Shown: positions 53,821 through 61,856 of the stretch, piece after piece | Layout of the letters: the number at the start of each line of letters is the position of its first letter | Numbering within the stretch: the first letter of the stretch is position 1 | Assembly: GCF_014076415.1 (NCBI RefSeq) | Contig: NZ_CP043568.1 | Location: forward strand, 4,898,001 to 4,962,000 | Direction of reading: 5' to 3' | Source: Comamonas testosteroni | GTDB taxonomy: Bacteria; Pseudomonadota; Gammaproteobacteria; Burkholderiales; Burkholderiaceae_C | DNA length: 64,000 nucleotides | Position numbers and translations under genes: made by a program | Notes under the pieces: model-generated | Databases searched by the model: none | What the model saw: only the letters and a program-made list of their open reading frames with translations | What the model was told of the DNA's origin: nothing

Positions 53821-54311
53821 AAATAGCTCCGTTCGGGTTGTGAAAGACCAAGACGCCGATGCGCGAAGTCTGAATGCCACTGCTCGACTGCCGAGTCAGG
53901 GCGGAAAAAGCCACTGCGTCACACGCGGCCATCCTGCTCAGGGATCAAGAGGTTAGCGTGCGGACTCAATGTTTTGTGCGTAAAGTGTATTTTATGCACA
54001 AAATAATATTCAACAAAAGCTCTTTCCAGGTTGGTAAACCTGCATGACGTCTTCTGGCTTCGGGGAGGGAGAATCAGCGGTGTGCAGGTGGGTCCGGCGA
54101 TCTGACCTCTGCGGGCCTCAAGGGCTTGGGCACCTCAAGCCTCTGGGCGGCGACAAATTTTCACCGCGAGGATGGCGAGAATCCGGTGTCTGGGTGTGCT
54201 GCAACGCCGTGCGCCAGGAGTGCCTAGCACCGGCGATGCATGGATACGAGGGGGCCGCCCTTTGATAAATGCAAAACAGCTTTCGATAGTGCCCTCGTAG
54301 CCGAGGCTGGA
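53821..54311. other. Control region upstream of the aldehyde dehydrogenase
   Basis: About 490 bp with the boxes at 53973-54006 and otherwise no supportable gene. Two short plus-strand frames (54044-54265, 54240-54539) lack known motifs; the second also runs into the FMN-reductase gene on the other strand. Confidence 0.45.
53973..54006. promoter_or_regulatory. GntR-type boxes before the aldehyde dehydrogenase
   Basis: Two adjacent inverted boxes, TTTTGTGCGTAAAG and TTTTATGCACAAAATA, about 155-185 bp before the GTG start. They match boxes before the GntR gene and before the FAH-family operon. Confidence 0.5.
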
Positions 54312-54896
54312 TCAGTTTTGCTTTGTCCGTGCAGCTTGCCAGCGGATCTCATTGATCAGATCGTCCAAGCCTGCCTTGATGAAGTTCAGGGTCGGCTCGT
54401 CCACCAGCTTTCCATCCTGAATACGGGTTGCGACATTGGCAATGGCGATGTGCTGCCGCACCAATGGACGAGCAAGCGTCGCGGACAGGGCGTCTCGGAT
54501 CTGGGCCTGGGCTCGAACGCCACCAGCCGTGCCAGGTGATGCGGTCATGATGAGTGCGAGCTTGTCCTTGAGCGGCGACGCAAACCCAGGGCGCGATGCC
54601 CAATCGATCGCATTCTTGAGCACACCAGGGATGCCGTAGTTGTACTCGGGCGAGCAGATCACCAAGCCATCCGCTTCTGCAATCGCAGTCTTGAGCCATT
54701 TCACTGCTGGCGGTGGCGTGTCCCCTTCGAGGTCACCGTTGTATAGCGGGACGTCATCCAGGGGCAACAACTCCATGGTGACTGTTGGTGGAAGCAGTGG
54801 GGTGAGGCTGCGAAGTACTGCTGTGCAGTGGGATGCACTCCGAATACTGCCTGAAATCGCAACGAGGCGAACCGGGGTGTTGATGTCTACTTTCAC
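54312..54896 (-). CDS. NADPH-dependent FMN reductase family protein
   Basis: A 194-residue flavodoxin-like reductase. The FMN phosphate loop is SGSIRSASHC (about 15-24) and a second family motif is SPEYNYGIPGVLKNAIDWASRP (about 80-101). It starts at GTG with GGAG upstream. Such enzymes reduce FMN or quinones. It is divergent from the GntR regulator, and the shared 50-bp region has operator-like boxes. Confidence 0.88.
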   Translation of the reverse strand: MKVDINTPVRLVAISGSIRSASHCTAVLRSLTPLLPPTVTMELLPLDDVPLYNGDLEGDTPPPAVKWLKTAIAEADGLVICSPEYNYGIPGVLKNAIDWASRPGFASPLKDKLALIMTASPGTAGGVRAQAQIRDALSATLARPLVRQHIAIANVATRIQDGKLVDEPTLNFIKAGLDDLINEIRWQAARTKQN

Positions 54897-54923
54897 TGAG
54901 GTTTACTCCTTCTTTCAATCTCT

Positions 54924-54960
54924 TAAGTTTATGCATAAAATTAAAAACATGTATAAAAAA
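54924..54960. promoter_or_regulatory. GntR-type boxes in the FMN reductase/GntR divergent region
   Basis: TTTATGCATAAAA and ACATGTATAAAA sit between the divergent genes, covering the two possible ATG starts of the GntR gene. Positioned to give autoregulation and control of the reductase. Confidence 0.5.
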
Positions 54961-55647
54961 GACGCCCCCACCAAAGCCCCGACCTTGATCGATCAGGCAT
55001 TTGCGCAACTGCGTCAGGATGTGCTCAACGGCACATACGGTGCCGGAGTGAAGCTCAAGCTCGATGAGTTGCAGACAGCCTACGGCTTTTCAAGCAGTCC
55101 GCTGCGAGAGGCTCTGAGCCGTTTGGCCCAAGAGGGATTGATACGCGCCGATGAGCGCCGAGGCTTTCGAGTTACCGCCATTTCTGCCGACGATCTTGCC
55201 GATATCACGCGCATGCGCATCATGTTGGATTCGCAAGCGCTTCGTGAATCAATTGCCTTTGGAGATGACGCATGGGAAGCGTCGGTTGTGGGCGCTTTTC
55301 ACCGCTTAGAAAAAGTGGAAAGCCGGCTTAGCGACGGCCCCGTGGTGCTGGACCAGGGGTGGACCGATATGCACACGGCGTTCCATATGGCGCTGCTTTC
55401 GGCCACTCCTTCCGAGCGGCTGCGCACATTGAGTGCCAGCCTGTTCGATCAGGCTGAACGATATCGCCGCTATTCAGCTCGCTTTCGCAAGACCTTCAAG
55501 CACAAATCAAATGAGCACCGCAAGCTCATGGATGCCACGCTGCGAAGGGATGCAGACACAGCGTGCGCGCTACTGGAGGAACATATTCTCAGTACGCAAC
55601 GGAATGTGATGGAGGTTCTGGAAAAGGTGGAGAAGCAGCCAAGCTGA
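54949..55647 (+). CDS. GntR-family transcriptional regulator (FCD-type)
   Basis: A 232-residue GntR regulator. DNA-binding segment: DELQTAYGFSSSPLREALSRLAQEG; C-terminal FCD helices with HTAFHMALLSATPS and HRKLMDATLRRD. Translation may start at ATG 54931 (MHKIKNMYKK) or 54949 (MYKKDAP); the longer frame opened further upstream runs antisense into the reductase. It probably binds the repeated TTATGCAYAAA boxes near 54.0, 54.9 and 55.9 kb and controls this catabolic region. The ligand is unknown. Confidence 0.85.
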   Translation: MYKKDAPTKAPTLIDQAFAQLRQDVLNGTYGAGVKLKLDELQTAYGFSSSPLREALSRLAQEGLIRADERRGFRVTAISADDLADITRMRIMLDSQALRESIAFGDDAWEASVVGAFHRLEKVESRLSDGPVVLDQGWTDMHTAFHMALLSATPSERLRTLSASLFDQAERYRRYSARFRKTFKHKSNEHRKLMDATLRRDADTACALLEEHILSTQRNVMEVLEKVEKQPS

Positions 55648-55849
55648 TTCCATGTTTCAGCGAAATGTCCGCCGAGTTATCTCCTGACGTAGAGGCCGCT
55701 CTCTTAGCTGGCCGGCGCCAGGCGAATGCTGTTGAAGCCATCCTTATGCTGATCATGTCGGCATGGCAGCCCTCTGCTGTTCCCCCAATGTGGACGTCTA
55801 GCTGCTAGCTGGCTGCAGCTTAAAAATTCCTCCTCGAATCAATGCTCAC

Positions 55850-55875
55850 GCTCACGAGTCGTGAGCATTTTTTTT
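55850..55875 (+). terminator. Rho-independent terminator after the GntR gene
   Basis: GCTCACG (55850-55856) and CGTGAGC (55860-55866) pair perfectly around a 3-base loop, followed directly by A and a run of eight T. Confidence 0.88.
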
Positions 55876-55902
55876 GTGCATTTTTTGGCACCTGGGGCAA
55901 AC

Positions 55903-55975
55903 CCTATGCATCAAAACTATTTTTATGCACAAAAATAAGTTCATGCACAAAGTGGATTTGATGCAATATTGCACC
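55903..55975. promoter_or_regulatory. GntR-type boxes before the FAH-family operon
   Basis: Three or four boxes, CTATGCATCAAAA, TTTATGCACAAAAATA, TTCATGCACAAAG and GATGCAATATTGCACC, lie within 75 bp upstream of the operon. They share TTATGCAYAAA with the sites at 53.99 and 54.93 kb. The promoter of the operon should overlap them. Confidence 0.6.
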
Positions 55976-56020
55976 AAAGCCGCATCCTTTTCACCACTCC
56001 TTATCGCTTGAAGGAATCCC

Positions 56021-56881
56021 ATGAAACTGATGTCTTATTCGCTCGCCGGCCGTGAAACCTGGGGCGTCGTGATTGCCGATGGTGTCGCTGAGCTTGCTGC
56101 TCGTACGGGCTATGCCACGCTTGCCGATTTCATCGCCAGCCCTGACTTCGTGCGCCGCGATGCATTGACAGATGGTCTGGTTGCAGATGCAAAGTTGGCC
56201 GACGTGACGTTCTTGCCAGTCATTCCTCGTCCAGAAAAGATCGTTTGCGCAGTGCGTAACTACATGGATCATCACCAGGAAGTGCTGGCTGCAGGGATGC
56301 AGCGAGAACTCTCCGAGGAGCCCCCGATTTTTCTGCGTGTGTGGCGTTCTCAGACTGCACACCAAGGCCCGATCGTGCGTCCCCATGTTTCCGACTCGTT
56401 GGACTGGGAAGGTGAACTCGCCGTCATCATTGGCCAGGGCGGCCGCGACATCGCCGAGGCGGATGCCTGGGAGCACATTGCCGGCTACAGCTGCTACAAC
56501 GATGCGAGCGTGCGGGAATGGCAGTTCCATGCCAAGCAGATCGCATCGGGCAAAAATTTCGAGTCCACCGGGGCCTTTGGCCCTTGGATGGTGACAGCCG
56601 ATGAAATCTCGCCAGGCCGTGAATTGAAGCTCGAGACACGCCTGAATGGTGCCGTGGTGCAGTCTAGCCACACAGGACACATGATCTTCTCGATCCCACG
56701 CTTGATCGCCTATGCCTCCACCATCTTCACGCTGGTCCCGGGCGATGTGATCATCACAGGCACTCCGGCTGGCGTGGGCTGGAGCAAAAAGCCTCAGCAG
56801 TTCATGAAAGCAGGCGACGTCGTGGAAGTGGAGATCGAAGCCATTGGTCTGCTGCGCAACCCAGTGATAGCGCAGTCCTAA
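56021..56881 (+). CDS. Fumarylacetoacetate hydrolase family protein
   Basis: A 286-residue FAH-family enzyme. The catalytic core starts near KIVCAVRNYMDHHQEVLAAG (about 74) and has metal-binding acidic residues in WEGELAVIIGQGG (about 128-140) and an Asp in NDASVREWQFH. The C-terminal LVPGDVIITGTPAGVGW loop is typical. It begins a plus-strand operon with a Bug receptor, a DUF1185 protein, an MDR oxidoreductase and a VOC dioxygenase. It may act on the dioxygenase product. Confidence 0.87.
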   Translation: MKLMSYSLAGRETWGVVIADGVAELAARTGYATLADFIASPDFVRRDALTDGLVADAKLADVTFLPVIPRPEKIVCAVRNYMDHHQEVLAAGMQRELSEEPPIFLRVWRSQTAHQGPIVRPHVSDSLDWEGELAVIIGQGGRDIAEADAWEHIAGYSCYNDASVREWQFHAKQIASGKNFESTGAFGPWMVTADEISPGRELKLETRLNGAVVQSSHTGHMIFSIPRLIAYASTIFTLVPGDVIITGTPAGVGWSKKPQQFMKAGDVVEVEIEAIGLLRNPVIAQS

Positions 56882-56956
56882 TCCATCCCCTCAGACTTCA
56901 TCCACTTCACACGGGTAGAGCCAGGCCCAAAGAGGCCGCCACCCATGGAGACAAAC

Positions 56957-57928
56957 ATGCATAGAAGACACTTCCTCGTCGCCAGCAGTGCGACGGCCTT
57001 GTCCTGGTCAACACTTCCGGTTATGGCTCAGACCTATCCGGATCGGGCGATCAAGCTGTATCAGGGCTTTGCCGCTGGCGGAAATGCTGATTCCATCGCC
57101 CGAGCCGTGGGTACGGAGATTGGTAAGGCCCTGGGACAACCCGTGATAGTGGAGGCCCAAACCGGGGCTGGTGGAACCATTGCGGCAACCACGGTGGCTC
57201 GTGCCAAGCCCGATGGCTACACCTTGTTGATGGCGACTGGTGGTCATGCGGTGGCCGGTGCGTTGTACAACAAGCTCCCTTACAACTCGGTAAGTGATTT
57301 TGAGATGATCTCAACGGTCACTTTCTTTCCGTTCCTGTTGGTGGTCAATACAAAGTCCAAGTTTCAAAGCTTGCGCGAGGTGCTTGCCAAGGCCCAAGCT
57401 GAACCGGGTACCGTCGCATATGGCACAGCTGGAGTGGGCTCCACCCATCATTTAGCTGGAGAGCTGCTGGCCAAGATGGGACGCGTGAGCTTGATGCATG
57501 TGCCTTATCGAGGCGACGCCGCAGCCGTCACCGCCCTGCTGGGGGATGAAGTGTCCTTCATCATCGCTCCGCCAACAGCCGTTCTTTCCAACATCCAGGC
57601 TGGCAAGCTGCGTGCGATTGCAACTAGCGGTGCACAGCGCTGGCCAGGCTTGCCCAATGTCCCCACAGTGTCTGAGCAAGGTGTGGCTGGGTACGACGTG
57701 CGCTCCTGGGCAGGGCTGATGGCGCCTGCCGGCACTGCGCGCGCAGTGGTCGAGCGTCTGAATACCGAGACGCAGCGGGCGCTTCAACTGGCCTCTGTGC
57801 GCAAACGTCTGGAAGACATCGGCGGTGAAGCACGAGGCAGCACGCCTGAAGAAATGAAAGCCATGGTTAGCCATGAGCTTGAGAAGTGGCGCCAGGTTGT
57901 AGCCGACGCCAAGATTCCTAAACAATAA
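56957..57928 (+). CDS. Bug-family tripartite tricarboxylate transporter receptor
   Basis: A 323-residue periplasmic receptor with signal peptide (HRRHFLVASSATALSWSTLPVMA) and the Bug motifs QGFAAGGNADSIARAVGTEI, DGYTLLMATGGHAV, PFLLVVN and MHVPYRGDAAAVTALLG. The ATG at 56957 has GGAGA upstream; a start 12 bp earlier lacks one. It probably binds the aromatic or dicarboxylic acid degraded by this operon. Confidence 0.92.
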   Translation: MHRRHFLVASSATALSWSTLPVMAQTYPDRAIKLYQGFAAGGNADSIARAVGTEIGKALGQPVIVEAQTGAGGTIAATTVARAKPDGYTLLMATGGHAVAGALYNKLPYNSVSDFEMISTVTFFPFLLVVNTKSKFQSLREVLAKAQAEPGTVAYGTAGVGSTHHLAGELLAKMGRVSLMHVPYRGDAAAVTALLGDEVSFIIAPPTAVLSNIQAGKLRAIATSGAQRWPGLPNVPTVSEQGVAGYDVRSWAGLMAPAGTARAVVERLNTETQRALQLASVRKRLEDIGGEARGSTPEEMKAMVSHELEKWRQVVADAKIPKQ

Positions 57929-57951
57929 ATGCACTTACCGAAAGTTCAGTC

Positions 57952-58530
57952 ATGACTTTGATAGCAATTCGCAAACGCAGCCTCAATATCGAGACCATTT
58001 ACCATGAAGGCGGCCCACCGGCTGAGCAACCCTTACGCGTAGCATCGGCCTGTGCCGTGGTTCGCAACCCCTATGCTGGACGCTACGAACCCGACCTGTT
58101 GCCTTTCATGGCAGAGCTGCGCAGCCTGGGCACTTTGCTCGCAGAGGAACTGGTGGACACTTTGGGCAAAGAAAATGTCCAAGCCTACAGCAAGGCGGCC
58201 ATTGTGGGCGTTAACGGAGAGCTGGAGCACGGTGCAGTTTGGCACGAGGCCGGTGGTTGGGCGATGCGCCATGTCCTGGGCGAGCCCAAGGCCATCGTTC
58301 CATCGGCAAAAGCGGTGGCTGCCACGGGCTACCGCCTGATGGTTCCTCTGCATTACATCCATGCCGCTTACGTGCGCAGCCATTACAACAGCGCGGAAGT
58401 CGGCATCCAGGACGCCCCGCGTCCTGACGAAATCCTCTTTGCCCTTGTGATGGCCGACGGTGGCCGTATTCATTCGCGCCTGGGCGGACTGACCCGCGAG
58501 CAAGTCTCGGTGCATGACGGGCAGCGCTGA
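57952..58530 (+). CDS. DUF1185/amino acid synthesis family protein
   Basis: A 192-residue protein resembling the small DUF1185 'amino acid synthesis' family found next to Bug receptors and amidases. Family-like segments are VVRNPYAGRY near 36 and KAAIVGVNGELEHGAVWHEAGGWAMR near 82. No active site is known to me. It starts 23 bp after the Bug gene and ends 18 bp before the next gene. Confidence 0.75.
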   Translation: MTLIAIRKRSLNIETIYHEGGPPAEQPLRVASACAVVRNPYAGRYEPDLLPFMAELRSLGTLLAEELVDTLGKENVQAYSKAAIVGVNGELEHGAVWHEAGGWAMRHVLGEPKAIVPSAKAVAATGYRLMVPLHYIHAAYVRSHYNSAEVGIQDAPRPDEILFALVMADGGRIHSRLGGLTREQVSVHDGQR

Positions 58531-58547
58531 TCATGGAGGCGAGCACT

Positions 58548-59543
58548 ATGACGATGAAAGCCGTGCAGCTGCAAACCACTGGCGGCCCAGAAGTGTTGTC
58601 GCTGGTCGACTTGCCTGTGCCCCAGCCAGGTGCTGGCCAGGTGCGCGTGAAGGCTCATGCCATCGGAGCAGGCGGCCCCGATGTGTTGATTCGCAATGGC
58701 ACGTATAAGTGGATGCCGCCATTGCCCGCCATTCCTGGCAACGAACTGGCAGGTGTTGTGGATGCGGTGGGTCCAGGCGTGAGTCGCCTCGCTATCGGTG
58801 ATCGGGTACTGGTCAGTGCGCGGGAGCTGCCTCAGCGCGGAGGCTGCTATGCGCAGGCTATCTGCGTTGCGGAGTCGGTTCCGTTCGTACTTCCAGACAC
58901 CATTGCCTTCGATGATGCAGTGAGCCTTGGCAATTTCCAGCTCGCATTGGCTTTGCTGGCCAGCAATGGCAATTTGCCGGCGCAATCCATTCTGGTGCCT
59001 GGCGCAGCAGGTGGCGTGGCGACGGCTCTGGCACAGGTCGCCAGATCTCGTGGTTTACGTGTCATTGGCACAGCCTCCACCGCTGAAAAGCAGGCATTTG
59101 CGATAGAAAACGGTGTCACAGATTTGGTGAGCGGCGATGTGAAGACACTGCCTCAGCAGGTGATGGAACTCACTGCTGGACGAGGCGTTGATTTGGCCTT
59201 TGACCATGTGGGTGCCGATCTCTTTATCGCTTGTCTGCGCTCTCTGGCTCCGTCAGGTATGGCGGTGTCGTACAACATTCTGGCAGGCCCCCCGTCTGCT
59301 GATGTGTTCGACGAGTTGCGCAAATTGCTAGCCAGAAGCTTGGCCATTCGCACTTTCTCTATCCATGCGGTAGATGCAGACATCACGCAACGCCGAGGAT
59401 TGATGGAGGAAGCCATCAGGCTCATGGCGAGCGGCTCTGTGCGTGCACCACGTGCCATGCGTATGCAGCTGGCACAAGCTCGACAGGCTCACGAGCTGCT
59501 CGATAGCGGTGGCACTCTGGGCAAGCTCGTCCTCATTCCCTGA
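58548..59543 (+). CDS. Quinone oxidoreductase-like MDR protein
   Basis: A 331-residue medium-chain dehydrogenase without structural zinc cysteines, most like zeta-crystallin/NADPH:quinone oxidoreductase. It has GPEVLSLVDLPVPQPGAGQV near the start, IPGNELAGVVDAVG near 65 and the nucleotide loop PGAAGGVATALAQ near 155. The ATG at 58548 follows GGAGG by 8 bp; the in-frame ATG at 58554 is also possible. It probably reduces an unsaturated carbonyl intermediate. Confidence 0.85.
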   Translation: MTMKAVQLQTTGGPEVLSLVDLPVPQPGAGQVRVKAHAIGAGGPDVLIRNGTYKWMPPLPAIPGNELAGVVDAVGPGVSRLAIGDRVLVSARELPQRGGCYAQAICVAESVPFVLPDTIAFDDAVSLGNFQLALALLASNGNLPAQSILVPGAAGGVATALAQVARSRGLRVIGTASTAEKQAFAIENGVTDLVSGDVKTLPQQVMELTAGRGVDLAFDHVGADLFIACLRSLAPSGMAVSYNILAGPPSADVFDELRKLLARSLAIRTFSIHAVDADITQRRGLMEEAIRLMASGSVRAPRAMRMQLAQARQAHELLDSGGTLGKLVLIP

Positions 59544-59562
59544 TTCCCTGGAGCTCGCTAGC

Positions 59563-60117
59563 ATGAACCAACCCTATACCGCCAACCTGTCCCACTTCGG
59601 TATCTTTTGCCGCGATCTGGAAGTGATGAAGTCCTTCTACACGGGCGTATTCGATATGCAAGAAACGGACCGTGGTGTGGGCGTGACCTTTCGCTTCGAG
59701 ATCGTGTTTCTGAGCGGACGAAATGATCAACACCATCAATTGGTGTTGGCCGGAGGACGCGGTGCCGATTCGCCGAGCACCGTGATGCAACTGTCGTTCA
59801 AGGTTCAGTCCATTGACCAGCTGCGCGAAGCGCGGCGTCGGGCACTGGCTTTGGGGGCAACGAAGATGCGCGGCCTCAACCATGGCAACGCGCTTTCGAT
59901 CTACTGTATGGACCCTGAGGACAACACCGTGGAGGTTTACCTGGACACGCCTTGGTATGTGAGTCAGCCCCACGGAGACCCGTTAGATCTGGAGCAGAGT
60001 GATGAAGCCATTTGGGCGCAGACCGAGCGGGTCGTGCGCACAGACCCGAGCTTTATGCCTGTGGCCGAGTGGGCAGCCCAGTTTGAGCAGCGTCGTCAGG
60101 CTACTAGGAACGCATAG
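59563..60117 (+). CDS. VOC-family (extradiol dioxygenase-like) protein
   Basis: A 184-residue single-domain vicinal-oxygen-chelate protein. Likely metal ligands are His in NLSHFGIFCRD (about 11), His in NDQHHQLVLAGG (about 57) and Glu in DNTVEVYLDTP (about 124). Two-repeat dioxygenases are twice as long, so this is a type I-like small dioxygenase or a glyoxalase relative. It is last in the plus-strand operon with FAH-family, MDR and Bug genes, consistent with ring cleavage of an uncommon catechol. Confidence 0.8.
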   Translation: MNQPYTANLSHFGIFCRDLEVMKSFYTGVFDMQETDRGVGVTFRFEIVFLSGRNDQHHQLVLAGGRGADSPSTVMQLSFKVQSIDQLREARRRALALGATKMRGLNHGNALSIYCMDPEDNTVEVYLDTPWYVSQPHGDPLDLEQSDEAIWAQTERVVRTDPSFMPVAEWAAQFEQRRQATRNA

Positions 60118-61669
60118 GCTCAGGTGGGCCGGCACTTGGAAAAGTGGCAAGCCATCGGCATTGAGCAATGTCCTCAATGCTGTATTGGCTTGTCCCTTCC
60201 CATGGCGGAAAGTTGTGCCGCCGCAGTCGATAAGCAGTTGTATGTTTTGCTTGCTCCTTGGCATCAGGAGCCAGCATCACAATCACTTAGACTCTTAGCA
60301 AGACATTCCCTTTGCGGCCCGGCAGCAAGCTTGCGGCTGCTGCCTGAGCAGCATCATTGAGATCGAAAATAGCTTCTGCCGGGGTTTTAGCTTACCCGAC
60401 ACATGGCTTTGTCGGAGGCTGTTGAAGGCCACGGAGGATTGGATCCGAGAGCTGATCCAGGCATTGGATAGATCTGAGACTGCTGCTCAGGCGCCATGAA
60501 ATGCCCAAGAGCCGTCTGAGCCCACGCAGTCGTATCTTTGCTCTGCAGGCAGCGGCGACTTCAATTTCATAGCCCACTTTCAAATGGCCTCGCTTTAAGT
60601 CGACGTCGATCTGAAAGATTTATTGGAGTACTTGTTCAAGCCGGGGCATTGCCTACGCTATTGGTTGAGCGCACATCGATGAGAGGTTTGCCTAAGGATA
60701 GTTGTCTTGGAGGCAGGCTAATTCGTCTTTCAAGTAGCCAGTTGCTGCTCGAAGTCGGTTGCATCGTGAGATGAGTTCATGTGTTGGCTACTGAGTTGGG
60801 CCCGGCCTACCGCGACACTTGTCAAGGAACGGCGTGATATCCCCAATGCACTTCAAATCGGAAGGCTGAATGTGACTGGCAGAAATTGCTACGCAGCAGA
60901 CATTTGCTGCCGGGGCTCGAACGACAGCAACGGGTCGACACGAGCCTGCCGGGGCACGCTGAAGCGGTCCTTCGGGCCAGTGCGTGGCAAACCGTGCAAT
61001 CGAGCGGCCGGTCCCGAGGGTGAAGCGGCCGTTCAGGACAAGCAGCCTTCAACGGCTGGTGTTGGCCATTGCTGCCGTTCAAGCAACGAACCGTGAATGG
61101 CTCAGATCAGCCTGTAGAAGTCGTTCAGAGGTGCACTGTGGCCGTCCGCTCCTGGCCGAACTCAGTCAGTCACGACCAGCAGCCTAGTCAGCCACAACCC
61201 GCACGGGCGGTCAGCTCGACCGGAATACGCTTTGGAACCTGGCCGACATCTGGTCTTAGGCTACTACAGCCCGAAGTGACTGTGATCTAACTAGGTAAGC
61301 GCGACAAGCATTGTTGCGAACGCATAGGCAAATTGACTTGCTCAACACCGGGTCTGCGACTTGGTAGCCCTTCAAAAACCACCTGACGCCCCTTAGCGGC
61401 AAAAGAACCTGCAGAACTCGAATACGCAGCATAAGGCGCGCATCGTGCGAGGCTGCATGGGTATCAGTTCCTGCCTGCATGAGCCTGCCACAGCCGCGTC
61501 TGCACCAAGGTCAACTAGGGGAGTACGGATAAAACAAAGGCACAGGTTAAGTATTTCCGGTTTTTTTGAGAATTTTGCCTAAAAAAATAATCAATTTCAG
61601 CGGATGGCAACTTGTGAAAATCAAAATTTCACTAATTAAATCAATTGGTTATGCCAGTGTTTTGGCTTC
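60118..61669. other. Repeat-rich gene-free region before rpoH
   Basis: About 1.5 kb with no supportable gene. It holds the repeat copy at 60985-61165 and shuffled GC-rich words. Frames in 60390-60600 show basic, Arg-rich fragments like those of decayed transposases, but nothing identifiable. Confidence 0.5.
60985..61165 (+). repeat. Degenerate intergenic repeat, copy 2
   Basis: Aligns in direct orientation with 51580-51740: GTGCAATCGAGCGGCCG, later GGCTCAGATCAGCCTG, AGGTGCACTGTGG and a CTCCTGGCCGAA-like end. No open frame is conserved. The type is not known to me. Confidence 0.6.
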
Positions 61670-61743
61670 AAAGCGGTACAAAACTCAGTGAGAAAAGTAC
61701 AAATCTCAAGAAGAATCGACAACAAATTCAAGAAGAATCGACA
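61670..61743 (-). mobile_element. Transposon-end-like segment with 22-bp-period repeats
   Basis: Read on the minus strand from 61743, the segment begins TGTCGATTCTTCTTGA. An exact 16-base copy follows after 22 bp (61728-61743 and 61706-61721), then TTGTACTTTTCTCACTGAG and TTTTGTACCG. A start at TGT and repeated subterminal motifs are typical of IS21- or Tn7-like ends. The inner part (TTTTCTCACT, S, AGTTTTGTA) reappears inverted at 78-98 near the left edge. No transposase of this end was found beside it, so it is a solo or distant end. Confidence 0.45.
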
Positions 61744-61798
61744 GGCAGGTCACAACCTGCGCCGTCAAAAACCAACAAAAGCTGTGGGAACTTTGTCT

Positions 61799-61825
61799 TT
61801 AGCACTCTCTCTAACGGAGTGCTAA
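61799..61825 (+). promoter_or_regulatory. CIRCE operator (HrcA site) before rpoH
   Basis: A perfect CIRCE element: TTAGCACTC at 61799-61807, nine-base spacer, GAGTGCTAA at 61817-61825. All 18 arm bases match the consensus bound by the heat-shock repressor HrcA. It ends 31 bp before the preferred rpoH start and touches an upstream ATG at 61827, so that ATG is a less likely start. Confidence 0.95.
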
Positions 61826-61856
61826 TATGAAGATCATGGAAGAAAGGAAACCTGCA

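Larger units (their letters stand above)
55648..56020. other. Terminator and operator-rich region before the FAH-family operon
   Basis: About 370 bp with a terminator at 55850-55875 and several TTATGCAC-like boxes between 55870 and 55975. No supportable gene. Confidence 0.6.
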
